Part shown: one piece after another, positions 1 through 10,444 of the stretch
How the letters are laid out: every line of letters begins with the position of its first letter
How positions within the stretch are numbered: the first letter of the stretch is position 1
NCBI RefSeq assembly: GCF_023973825.1
Contig: NC_090125.1
Location: 2,192,928 to 2,256,927 of the forward strand
From: Plasmodium brasilianum
Lineage: Eukaryota > Apicomplexa > Aconoidasida > Haemosporida > Plasmodiidae
Length of the DNA stretch: 64,000 bases
Direction: 5' to 3'
Program-made: the position numbers and the translations under genes
Notes under the pieces: generated by a model
What the model was told of the DNA's origin: nothing
What the model saw: only the letters and a program-made list of their open reading frames with translations
Databases searched by the model: none

Positions 1-131
1 TTAGACGTGTCCTATGTTGCCTTTTTTTTCTTTTTCTTTTTAATATATATATAAAAAAGTATACAAAAATTACAAGAAAAAAAAAGTATAAAATAAGCAT
101 AAAGTAGATACAAGACATAAACATAAATTCA

Positions 132-380
132 TTATTTAATAGTTTGGGTATTACTATTTAATAATAAACCAAACAACTGAGGTCTTTTTTTGAAAATAGT
201 TAAAGAATTACTTTCGCTGTGAACTAAATATTCATTTTGTTCTTTCATAAAATTTATTATCTCCTTAAAACTCTCTGATTTTATATATTCATAATTTTTT
301 CTCTTGAAGGAAGTAAGGACAAGGCCAAAAAAAAAAAAAAAAAAAAAGACGAAGCATATGTCAAAAACGTCAATTCGCAT
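132..380 (-). other. Unassigned coding-looking frame beside the EFCAB10-like gene
   Basis: An 82-codon frame. Its C-terminal 55 residues (from RKNYEYIKSESF) have ordinary amino-acid composition and look coding. Its N-terminal part is the translation of a T21 run (sense strand, about 330-350), which is more plausibly an intron polypyrimidine tract ending at a CAAG acceptor near 308. It could be the last exon of an alternative transcript of the neighbouring EFCAB10-like gene, using a donor at 447 just before that gene's stop, but the phases do not match. It could also be a separate small gene, or one affected by a homopolymer error. Confidence 0.3.
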
Positions 381-433
381 AAGCTGTATTAATATGAAAA
401 TTCATAAAATGGAAATCTTATTTTAATGCATAA

Positions 434-1320
434 TTATATGTTGTTACATAATCTACGTTTATATATAATTAATATTTTTTCTAACGCATAAGATTTGAAT
501 ATTTCGAAGTCAACGTCGTTTGCTATTTTTATGTTTTCCATGTACTCTCTTTGTTTATTATTTAACACGAATTGATTTAATCCTTAAGAAGAAAAAGTAA
601 AATATATTATAATAATGAGGGAATAAAAATAAAGCAAAAGTGAAATTATGTAAAATAAAATATTTCAAACCTAAAATACATTTATCCTTTGTTATATATT
701 TGTTGTTTTCTAAATTTAAGAAATTATACATAGCTATTATGTCTTCCTCATCAAATACTCTTTTTATTTCTTTCTACAACATTTTAAAGGGGCAAATATA
801 AATATATAAATATATAAATATCTATCTATATATAAATATATATGTTATTACAAAACGTGTAATACTGATAACTCAAAAAAGTGAAGCCCTAATCTCTGAT
901 AGCACATGTATATATTTTTTGTTTTTATCCTTTGCCGTTATTTTCAAAATTCTTTTTACTTCTTTTTCTAATTTTTTAAGTTCTTCAATTATAGACTCCA
1001 CAATATTTTTTGGTTTTCTGTAATAAACATAACCTAATAAACCCTTCATAACGCGAATATTTTTTATTTGGAATAATTAAAAAAGAAGTGCATATACCAT
1101 TATTTATTATTTATGTATTATTTTTTTTTTTTTTGTTACCTCAAGTATCTCAATTATTTTTTTGCCTCTAATATATTCAAGATCTTCTAAAAATTATAAA
1201 ATCACAAAGAAAAAAGAATATTAAAATACAATTTTTTTTCTTTTTTTAAAAAAAACTATACGCGAAAGTTAGCTAGTAAATTACACTTCTTGCATACTTT
1301 CATTTTATAGTACCACTCAT
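434..1320 (-). CDS. EFCAB10-like EF-hand protein, five exons
   Basis: The hand-built model joins 1320-1314, 1186-1140, 1043-906, 773-671 and 582-434. All five exons meet GT/AG borders in phase and encode about 147 residues, MSEDLEYIRGKK onward. The first coding exon is only seven bases. Residues 1-50 resemble an RIIa/DPY-30 dimerisation motif, and the tract YYRKPKNIVESIIEEL matches the EFCAB10 pattern FYRPxNPxEFLIxxLExL. The next part, VFDEEDIIAMYNFLNLEN, resembles the degenerate EF-hand region of EFCAB10, where Ca2+-ligand residues are also poor. The C-terminus KSYALEKILIIYKRRL parallels the basic helical tail of that family. Known family length is about 130 residues. EFCAB10-type proteins are associated with cilia and flagella, so a role in the male gamete flagellum is an inference. 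The family call is moderately secure; the exon 3 donor at 905 is the weakest border. Confidence 0.62.
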
Positions 1321-3817
1321 TATCTCTATTTTTATTTAGAAAAAAAGACTTCAAATTGATAAAATGATAAAATATTTAACTATTCACATATATTAGAATT
1401 GACATTTAATGAAGTAATTTTCCTCTTTGTCAATGTAACTGGAACATTTCCATATAAATAAAAAAAAAAAATTCCTTTACACTAAAAAGTAAAAACTATG
1501 TAATAAACTTCATATTTTTTTAGAATATCAAATAATATTAAAACTTGAATCGAATTTTTTTTTTCTTTTTATAAAAATATTTATATTTGCTAAGATAATT
1601 TTTTTTGTCTTATACAGATTTTTCTTATCATATTTAACAGTGCATTCGAGTGTCTACTATAAAAGGAAATGTATTTAAAAAAGATATGGAACGTAAAAAA
1701 AAAAAAAAAGAAAAAAGAAAAATTCCCTATATTGTTAAAAAGGAAAAATAAAAAGAATGGTAATCCAAAGAAATTTAATTGTTCCTACTCCTACCTATAC
1801 TAATATAATATTTCTATTTTATTTTTCTTTAAATGGGAAAAACACTCTGACATCCTTTTATTACTTTAAAAATGCACATAAACCTATACAAAATTAAACT
1901 AAAATGCATCTTTTGAATTTTTTTGAATTTTTTAAAAATTGTAAAAAATTGAATATGGGAAAGCTCTTACATAAAAAATAAATAAAATAAAATAAAATAA
2001 GTCCATATGAATAACTAATAAAAAGTTAATATAAAAAAGGGTTCAGTATACTTTTCCGTCATTATTTTACGTATATGACCAACGGTCTTACAGATATATA
2101 TATAATTATATGTAATATTATTCTTGTTTACATTTGCCTATAACGTCATATTCACTTGTTTATATATTTTCATGTGTTACAGCGTTTTTAATACATTTTT
2201 ATATTTTCTTTTTTAGTTTAATTATGAATTAATCTTTAAAGTGGTTTGTATATGACTAGGGAATAATATCACATAAAATAAACCTGGTATTTGAAAAAAT
2301 ATTTAAAATAAAGAAATGCAGTCATACATTCTTTAAAATATGCAATAACCATTTTTCATTTCCCTCAAAGGAGGTTATTCTTCCATGTTACTTCATTTTT
2401 TTTTTATATATTTTTTTTTTTGTAACAGCGTATAATTCAATAAGCTAAAATTAATTTCAATAAGGAAAAAATGCAAAACGAGACATAAAAATAGTATTTT
2501 AAGAAAATATTTTATTCTTATGAGTATCTTAAAAATTAAATTTATACATACATTATACATTACAACACCTCATTATTTATTTTTTATATAATAATTTTAC
2601 GGCATTTATAGTTCTTTATTTACCTATTCGCCTATGTATGTATGTATATAAATAATATATATAAAAATATTTGTTAAAAAAAAAAAAAAGTGTCATGGGG
2701 TTGTATGTTTTATGCTCTTTATTATTTAAATGCTCACGTAAAAAAAAAAAAATAACTTAAACCCTTTTTAATTATATGTAATTGTAAATATTATCTCATA
2801 AAAAAAATAGTTCTTTAAACATAAATTTAACGGAAACATTGGATAACAATTGTAATCAATAAGAATTAAAATGTTATAAAATATATAATTTTGTACGCAT
2901 AGTTTAATTTGTAAATTTTATTTTATATATTTATAATCTTATATGTGTTTTAATAGAAGTATAATTAATTACTGTTTGCATAAAAATCATAATGTAAAAA
3001 AGTACTATTAATATAATGTATATATAATATTTATAAATACATAAGTATTAAAATACTTATATACAATATTACATTTATATAAATAATGAATGATTTAATA
3101 TAGTTCATATTAAAACGAAAAGTTCGCTATAAATATTGAAAATTTTGATTTATTTTCATCACTTTCAATTTTAAGGATTATTCAAATATTTCTTTTTCAA
3201 TTTTCTCAAATTTTAAAAAGAGATTATAGGAAATTTACATAAATTTTCGCACACACACAAGAAAAAAAAAGAAAAAAAAAAATAGCTTTTAAGATTTTAT
3301 GAAGCCAATAACTATTAGTTAGCTCTTTTTATATGTTAAAATCTATTTTACTATATTTTTAAGAATTTTGCTGAAAAGGATAAAAAATAATAGTATTATC
3401 CTCGGATCTTTTTTATAGAAGTACGGAAATTTTTATGTATATTTAAAAGATAATTGCAAAATTAGCATTTATAAAGAGATATATTATATTGCATATAAAT
3501 ATCAAATTTAAATGAAATAAGAAAATAGCTTTTATAATTTGTATATTTGTTAACTTGTATATACCATCGCGTGCAAATATATATATATATATTATTATTA
3601 ATTTATTTTTTTTTTTTTTTTTGTTACGTGTATATATATATATATTTATATGCGCGCATAAATATTGTTGGTTATACTTTTCCAAAAAAAGTTGAATTAT
3701 ACGCGCTATTTTATTTTATAAAAGATAATTAGCTGAATATATTTGGGTGTTATATACTTTGTATATAGCCTTATTTTTATTTTTTATTTTTTTTTATATT
3801 AAAGGACTATTTTAAGG
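1321..3817. other. Intergenic region, no gene seen
   Basis: About 2.5 kb of A+T-rich sequence with many A and T runs of 8-14 bases. It separates the start of the EFCAB10-like gene (-) from the start of V-ATPase d (+), so it should hold both promoters. The short open frames at 3443-3732 are translations of (TA)n and T-runs on both strands and are not credible genes. Confidence 0.6.
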
Positions 3818-4966
3818 ATGGAATTATGTTTATATAACTCCAAAAATGGCTATTTGGAAGCTTTGCTGAGAGGATTTCGTAGTAGTTTTTTAACTCCAGA
3901 AGAATATAGGAAATTAAGGGAAGTTGATACACTTGAAGATTTAAAATCTGTTTTAGAGGATACAGATTATGGTTCTTTTATGATGGATGAACCATCTCCA
4001 GTAGCAGTCACAACTATTGCACAAAAATGTAAAGAAAAAATGGCGCATGAATTCAATTATATAAGAGCTCAAGCAGAAGAACCATTAAGAACCTTCTTGG
4101 ATTATATTGCAAAAGAAAAAATGATTGATAATGTCATAAGTTTAATACAAGGAACGTTAAATAAGAAGTCAGCGGACGAATTGTTATCTCGAGTTGATCC
4201 TTTAGGATATTTTCCGCAAATGAAAGCTATAACTGCTATGGATGTACAAAATTCTCATGATGATGTTTTAAAAGTTTTATTAATTGAAACACCAATAGGT
4301 ACGTATTTTGATAAATATATATCATCTCATTCATCAAATGAAAAAAATAATGTAACAACTATACTCAATGATATGGATATTGAAATTTTAAGAAATACAT
4401 TAAAAAAAGCATGGTTAGAGGATTTTTACGATTTTATAAGAAAATTAGGAGGAAAAACAGAAGAAGTTATGGGACACATATTAAAAAGTGTTGCAGATTT
4501 TCGTGTTTTAACCGTTACTTTGAATACCATTAATTCTAGTTTAAGTCTTGAATTACAAAAAGATAGAAATGATATGTTTCCATGTTTTGGTTATTTATAT
4601 CCAGAAGGTACAGACAGAATTAGGAAATGTTGGAACAATGAAACGGTTCAGGCAGCTTTAGAAAACTACCCCGCGTATTATAATTTATATGAAGAATGTA
4701 AGCAGTTCTATATCAAAAATGAAAATATAAATGAAAGTAAAATGTTTGATCATAAGATAAAATCATTAGAAGACTTGTTGTATGTAAAACTCGTGAAATT
4801 ATGTGAAACTGCTTTTGAGCAACATTGTCATTTTGGTATTTTTTATGCTTGGGTAAAATTAAAAGAACAAGAAATTAGAAATATTGTTTGGATTTCTGAT
4901 ATGATTTTAATGAATAGGAAAGACTGTATTGATAGCATTATTCCAATATTCGAACCACAAATATAG
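3818..4966 (+). CDS. V-type proton ATPase subunit d
   Basis: An uninterrupted 382-residue protein starting MELCLYNSKNGYLEALLRG, close to the usual length (about 350-400) of the V-ATPase d (AC39/Vma6) family. Recognisable family stretches include YLEALLRGFRSSFLTPEEY near the N-terminus, EDTDYGSF at about residue 47, and a C-terminal HFGIFYAWVKLKEQEIRNI that is typical of the family. In known V-ATPases subunit d couples the central rotor to the membrane c-ring. In malaria parasites the pump acidifies the food vacuole and other compartments and acts at the plasma membrane. The ATG at 3818 is the only reasonable start because it matches the family N-terminus, and there is no intron. The gene diverges from the EFCAB10-like gene upstream and converges on the UIS2-like gene downstream. 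Confidence 0.96.
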   Translation: MELCLYNSKNGYLEALLRGFRSSFLTPEEYRKLREVDTLEDLKSVLEDTDYGSFMMDEPSPVAVTTIAQKCKEKMAHEFNYIRAQAEEPLRTFLDYIAKEKMIDNVISLIQGTLNKKSADELLSRVDPLGYFPQMKAITAMDVQNSHDDVLKVLLIETPIGTYFDKYISSHSSNEKNNVTTILNDMDIEILRNTLKKAWLEDFYDFIRKLGGKTEEVMGHILKSVADFRVLTVTLNTINSSLSLELQKDRNDMFPCFGYLYPEGTDRIRKCWNNETVQAALENYPAYYNLYEECKQFYIKNENINESKMFDHKIKSLEDLLYVKLVKLCETAFEQHCHFGIFYAWVKLKEQEIRNIVWISDMILMNRKDCIDSIIPIFEPQI

Positions 4967-5064
4967 TATTCTTAAATTGCAGAAGGTGTGTAAGTAGCTG
5001 TTACTTCCACACTCTGAAAAAGGAGCAGCGTAGAAAGATAAATCTGTGAAATAGTACCTAAGTG

Positions 5065-5101
<37 letters not shown>

Positions 5102-6164
5102 GTCTATGTAAGTATTTATATAGGCATATATATATATATAAGTATTTAATTATATATGTGTGTATTATGTATGTGTATACGTTTCCCCCTAAAAGATTAC
5201 CAAATTTTTTTCATTACATTTTGTTCGTTAATTTTTTTTTAAGTCTTAATCAAAAAGTTAATTATTCTAAATACGATTGCATAATTTTTATTTCCCCATA
5301 TATGTTACTTTTGAAGACATCTTATTTTTTTGTTATTTTTTCAACGTATTTATTTATATTTTAATATACCCCATGACATTTTATTATACATATGCTGATA
5401 TATATATATGCGTAAATGTTATATGTGTATATTAAATCACCACATTTTGTAATTTCGAATAAAGCCCAATTTTTTTTATGTTTTCATTTTGTGATTTGTA
5501 TGAATAAAAATTAATTTTAAAAATAAAAAAAAAAAAAAAAAAAAAGCAAAACGCATCAAGTACTGTAAAATTTGTAAACATTTTTAAAAAACATGGTATT
5601 TCGCACAAAACCTAAGTTCACGTGTTTACATGTATATACAATAATCCTATTCCTTTTTCTCGTTTAAAGAGCTACATATTTGTAGAAAATTTTTACCATT
5701 GCGTTTTCCAATGTGGAGAACAGTATTCCTTTTAAAATAAGAAAATTACATTAATATTAAAAATGAAACAAGAAAGTGCTCGGAAATCGGTTGTCCATTT
5801 TTTTATTTTATACAGATATATATATATATGTTCTTAAATAGATGATGGCTTAGTCCTTTATGTGTTTTGGAGTTTTAAACATAATTTATAAATATTTATA
5901 AGTTTTTCTAAATTATACTAAAAACAGTTCACACTCTTTTTACATATTTGCATATATTGAATCACTTATATTAAAAGTATCAAATTCAAAAAAACATGTA
6001 AAATATGAATCACCAAAAAATATAACAGCAAATATAGTATATAATAAACATGGTAAAATTAGCAAATGGAGAAAATACCATATTCATAATAAAAAAAATA
6101 ATTCAAATGAAAAAGTAATACGCATTTATTATATTCAAAATATATAAAGTATGCCTTTAAAAGC

Positions 6165-6196
<32 letters not shown>

Positions 6197-6427
6197 ATAT
6201 AATAATGCAAATTATATATAAAAAGGATTAAGCAGTTTTTTTTTTTCTACCTATAGAAAATTCAAAAGTATGGGATACGGGAATTATTAATTTTTCAAAT
6301 TGTATTCACATTTTTTATAATTGATGGTAAACTTTAAAAAAAAAAAAAAAAAATTTGCTAATTCAATTTAATATAAATATTAAATTATAAATGTTAAAAC
6401 ATAAAAAAAATAGAATTTCGAAAAATG
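4967..6427. other. Convergent intergenic region
   Basis: Lies between the 3' ends of V-ATPase d (+) and the UIS2-like gene (-). It contains the stem-loop at 4986-5012, a (TA)n tract at about 5068-5099, an A20-class run near 5527-5545, and a second (TA)n tract near 6176-6200. The small open frame at 5158-5364 has hydrophobic, T-run-derived composition and no recognisable features. Confidence 0.55.
4986..5012 (+). promoter_or_regulatory. Short stem-loop in the V-ATPase d 3' region
   Basis: The arms 4986-4996 and 5002-5012 are complementary at ten of eleven positions, with one mismatch (4991/5007) and a five-base loop GCTGT. It starts about 20 bases after the stop codon and is much richer in G+C than its surroundings. 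It could be a 3' UTR structural element. A chance inverted repeat cannot be excluded. Confidence 0.35.
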
Positions 6428-9400
6428 TCATGTAGAAATTCTATCAAGCCCAAATTTTAATTTCATTATTTCATCATATAATTTATTTATTAATTTAAAA
6501 AATGGTAGTCTTAATCCTACACCTCCAAGGTTACTAATTATTCTTTTAATATCTGGAGCTAGTTCAATACACAATTGAAAAAACGTTTTGTGATTATCTA
6601 TCGTATATATATAATTTGCTGAAGAAATCGTTTTTATTTGTTCTTTTTTTGATTCTAAGTTCAATGCATATTTTGATTCATCATAACTTTTTAGAGAACA
6701 TAACATTAATAAAACGTAGTTTGGTTCTGTCAGTTTACTTTCCCTAATTACTAAATATTTGTTATTTTTATGAACATCTTTTTCTAATGGAATTTCACTC
6801 ATTGCTTTATTATTTTGCCCTTTATTTTCTTCGTCACTTTGTTCGAAATCTTGTTTTGGGTTATTCTCGTTTTGCTCTTCTTTTTCTTCCTGAGCATCTG
6901 CACTTTCTTTCTCTTCCTCCATGAGTGCCAACTCTTCTAATTGATCTGGGCTTAATTTTTTCTTATTTACATACATCCTAATTCTATTCACATAATCCTC
7001 TAGAGACACATTTTTTCCAATTTTTTCTTGTAACATGTCCTTTTCTTTTTTTGTCATATAATCGATTTTATCCAGAAATTGTTCTGGACTATATCCTAAT
7101 GTTTCTATTAATTCTAATGTTTTCTTTTCATTTTCGACCTGTGCTCTTCTTTCTTTAGTTATTTCTGGATCTTCATTTTCATCCCCTTCCTTACCCAAAT
7201 GTTCATTCATTTGGTTATTTTCTTCTTTTACAGCTTTTTCTATAGCTACAACGATATTATTAACAAGTTCTTTGTTAAAAAATATTCTATATTTTTCTGC
7301 CAATTCACGCATTACTTTTAACTTAACTATGGTTATTTTATCTAGAAATTTTGAAACGTCAAAAATAAGATTATTTAGGAAGAGTAATTCTTTGAAGGCA
7401 TCTTGTTCTTCCTTTGTTTTTAATGTTTTCATGATTGAATTAAGTTTATTTGTATTTTCATTAAATTCCTCAATTTTAAATTTTATTAAATCCGGATTTT
7501 GAGCTCTAAACTCCTCTAATTTTTTTTCTAATTCTTTAATTCTATCCGCTGCATAACCATCTAAATCATAAAATTTCTTTCTTTCATGTTTTTTGTTTTT
7601 TATAATAATTTTATCACTAAGAGGTTTTCCATTTCTACTATTAATAAACTGCGTTATAAATTCATCCTTCGTTAATTTGTGAATACTAAATCCTATGTCC
7701 CTTTTATTTGACCATTTAGAATACCTATTCACATTACATCCCTTTGGTTTTAGTCCTCTGTGAATTGTCTTTAAAACATAACAAGTAACAGGATATAATG
7801 TTCCAATTACCTTACCAAAATATCCTCTACCCATATTACAGTTATCAAACAATACTCTGGATGAAGAACCATTAACAAATAAATCTATATTTCCAAATTT
7901 AATATGCTCCATTAAATGATCATGTGCACTGAAATATGCATCTACATTATAATTGAAAAGGAAATCCCTTAAAATGTCATGAAATGAATGTTCCTCATAT
8001 GAATAATTATCAGCTCTTCTTCCGCTAGAAATTAATGGATGATGCCCGAATACAAAAATCCAATCACTGTTTTGTGCACTTTCATATAATGTTTTACTTA
8101 ACCAATTAAATTGCTCACGGAATGATCGATAATTTCTTATAATTGGGAATCCGACCATTAGGGACCATGTATCAATAAATATAAAAGATGCCCTAAATTT
8201 TTCTTGATCAATAATTTCATTATCCATACCTCTTTTACTATAACTAAAATCATAATTAACACAATAATAGTTATTAGGCATAAAATATCCTGGTATTCTC
8301 TTTGAATAATGTTCTTGTATTTGTTCACTAGGAAAATTAAAATAATCTTTTTCACCTAATATTGAATAAAAAGGAATGGATTCAGTATAATCCTCCTCTT
8401 GTTCTTTCTCATCATCATCAAATTGATATAATTCTTTACGATTATTGTCATAATAACTTAGATCATCATCAGCATTGGAATTTTCTGAATCCTTTTTATT
8501 TTTTTTTGTTTTTCCATACAAACGAACATCCTTTATTTCTTTTATCTTTTCATTGTAAAAATCATCTATATTTTGTTTAGTAATTGGATTTTTTCCTAAC
8601 ATCGTGTTAATTTCCTTTTCACTCCTTTTTTTAAAAACAAAGAATTCCTTCATTAAATTATACCATTGAAAATTTTCAATATAATTTATTGCACCTTCAT
8701 TTGGTACATTATCCCCTAAATTTATAACAAAGTCAGCATTATTTTCTAAATGCCATTTTTTCATAGTATCAACCGTACTTTTCAATTCATTATATCCCAT
8801 AAAATTTAACATATTCTGAACATCAAATTCTTTCGCATCCTCAAATCCTTGACCAATATCCCCTAACATCATAAAATTCATACTATTTGTACCAGTTCTT
8901 TCAATGTTAAAAGTGAAATTTCTATTTTGGATCCATACAGATTTTAATTTACAGTATGCAGTTAAACAATTTGGTGGAGTAAACATCTCATCTTCATTCA
9001 TTTTATATTCTCCATATATTATCCTTTTTTGTTTCTTTTCTACCTTTTCGATTAGACCAAATTCATTTTTTTTTTTTTTATTAAGTCCAAAATATTCTTT
9101 AACTAATTTAATTTGTAGATATAATTCATCAAAAATATCATACGAAAAAAATATTCCTATAATATTGGTATATCTAACAAGATGGTCAAATGTAGTTATA
9201 CCTAATTTTCTTAAACCATCGTGTAATTTTGCAACAACTTTATTATCTTTGTTTGATGTTATGGCATTTATTAGTGAGATTACATTAAATGAGACTCCAC
9301 TTAAGAAAAATTCCTTTTTCATTTTATAGCTTGTTCCTGGTAGTAAATTTCTAACCGCATTATCATTACCTGTACCAACATTTTCATTTTCAGAAGCATG

Positions 9401-10444
9401 ACAAATTTGTTTGTCATAAAATTCCTCAAATCCATCTTCACTTGAATTATCAGGCAATATATTATCCTTTGATGAGCTCGAACCTTCTTTTTTTTTTTTG
9501 TTCTTATCTTCAAAGTGTAAAAGTTTCATCTGTTCTTCTGACTCCTGGTCTGTTTCTTCCACCTCATTATCTTCTGCATGCATGCTTATGTAAGTAGGAG
9601 AAGCAGATTTTTCTTGATTATTTGGATTCTGTGCATTTGAACTATTTTCATCATTTCTTGATGGAGGAAATACCAAATTACGGCATTTAAAATTATGGTC
9701 CTCTTCTATTTTATGTAAATAGGTTTTACCTTTATTATGATAAAGTTTTTTTGGTACATAATATTTTCTTTTATTATTAATGCTATAAAAACGGTAACCA
9801 TCATTTTTCCAATTTTGCAAAAAAATATCATATATTGTTTTTTTTTTGTTCAAAATTTTTTCTTTTTCTTTATCCTTATAATCCACCTCATAGTACATAT
9901 TTTTTACTTCAAGAATGTAATTATCTCTTTCATCTAAAAATTCTCTAAAAAATTCGTTTTCAATGGAATTCATTAATTTGTTTCTATCTTGAAAACTGTT
10001 TACAATATGATCAAAATTACTTAAAGTGTCTCTATAATGAACAAACAGTAAGGATAATATATCAATTAATTTTACACGAACTACTATTTTTTCATCTGTA
10101 CTATATTGAGAACCTAAAAAAACTAGGAACTCGTTTAAAATATGTTTATACGTTTTTCTGCTTTTAAGGATAGTAAAATTTACATTATCCATATATTTAT
10201 ATTTCACTTTATCAAATTCATTTGATCCTTTATTTTCCAAATATTCTTTATATTCTTTCTCATCATCTATATCTGTTTCCTTATTTGCACTTTTTTCTCC
10301 ATATTTAACCAAGAGAATTCTCTTTAATAAACCCTTTATATTAGTATTCAATAGATAGTTGTCGTAACTAATAAGGTCCTTCCTCGTAACGTACTTTAGT
10401 AAGATTAGAGGAAGAAAGATTAGAATAAATTTTGTTATATTCAT
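6428..10444 (-). CDS. UIS2: UIS2-like metallophosphatase (serine/threonine protein phosphatase UIS2)
   Basis: A single exon of 1,338 residues. It opens with a hydrophobic signal-like segment, MNITKFILIFLPLILLKYV. The catalytic calcineurin-like/purple-acid-phosphatase-type domain is central. Visible metal-binding motifs are LGDIGQG near residue 525, NLGDN near 575, FGHHPLISSG near 797 and SAHDH near 838. The first motif is GDxG rather than DxH, as in purple acid phosphatases, and the last has Ala where Gly is usual. Asp/Glu/Lys-rich insertions lie near residues 280-345 and 640-700. The C-terminal third is charged and helical. In P. berghei UIS2 is reported to dephosphorylate eIF2-alpha and release translational repression in the liver stage. 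Assignment here rests on the architecture and on the V-ATPase d neighbour, which I remember as flanking UIS2 in P. falciparum. Confidence 0.85.
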   Translation of the reverse strand: MNITKFILIFLPLILLKYVTRKDLISYDNYLLNTNIKGLLKRILLVKYGEKSANKETDIDDEKEYKEYLENKGSNEFDKVKYKYMDNVNFTILKSRKTYKHILNEFLVFLGSQYSTDEKIVVRVKLIDILSLLFVHYRDTLSNFDHIVNSFQDRNKLMNSIENEFFREFLDERDNYILEVKNMYYEVDYKDKEKEKILNKKKTIYDIFLQNWKNDGYRFYSINNKRKYYVPKKLYHNKGKTYLHKIEEDHNFKCRNLVFPPSRNDENSSNAQNPNNQEKSASPTYISMHAEDNEVEETDQESEEQMKLLHFEDKNKKKKEGSSSSKDNILPDNSSEDGFEEFYDKQICHASENENVGTGNDNAVRNLLPGTSYKMKKEFFLSGVSFNVISLINAITSNKDNKVVAKLHDGLRKLGITTFDHLVRYTNIIGIFFSYDIFDELYLQIKLVKEYFGLNKKKKNEFGLIEKVEKKQKRIIYGEYKMNEDEMFTPPNCLTAYCKLKSVWIQNRNFTFNIERTGTNSMNFMMLGDIGQGFEDAKEFDVQNMLNFMGYNELKSTVDTMKKWHLENNADFVINLGDNVPNEGAINYIENFQWYNLMKEFFVFKKRSEKEINTMLGKNPITKQNIDDFYNEKIKEIKDVRLYGKTKKNKKDSENSNADDDLSYYDNNRKELYQFDDDEKEQEEDYTESIPFYSILGEKDYFNFPSEQIQEHYSKRIPGYFMPNNYYCVNYDFSYSKRGMDNEIIDQEKFRASFIFIDTWSLMVGFPIIRNYRSFREQFNWLSKTLYESAQNSDWIFVFGHHPLISSGRRADNYSYEEHSFHDILRDFLFNYNVDAYFSAHDHLMEHIKFGNIDLFVNGSSSRVLFDNCNMGRGYFGKVIGTLYPVTCYVLKTIHRGLKPKGCNVNRYSKWSNKRDIGFSIHKLTKDEFITQFINSRNGKPLSDKIIIKNKKHERKKFYDLDGYAADRIKELEKKLEEFRAQNPDLIKFKIEEFNENTNKLNSIMKTLKTKEEQDAFKELLFLNNLIFDVSKFLDKITIVKLKVMRELAEKYRIFFNKELVNNIVVAIEKAVKEENNQMNEHLGKEGDENEDPEITKERRAQVENEKKTLELIETLGYSPEQFLDKIDYMTKKEKDMLQEKIGKNVSLEDYVNRIRMYVNKKKLSPDQLEELALMEEEKESADAQEEKEEQNENNPKQDFEQSDEENKGQNNKAMSEIPLEKDVHKNNKYLVIRESKLTEPNYVLLMLCSLKSYDESKYALNLESKKEQIKTISSANYIYTIDNHKTFFQLCIELAPDIKRIISNLGGVGLRLPFFKLINKLYDEIMKLKFGLDRIST

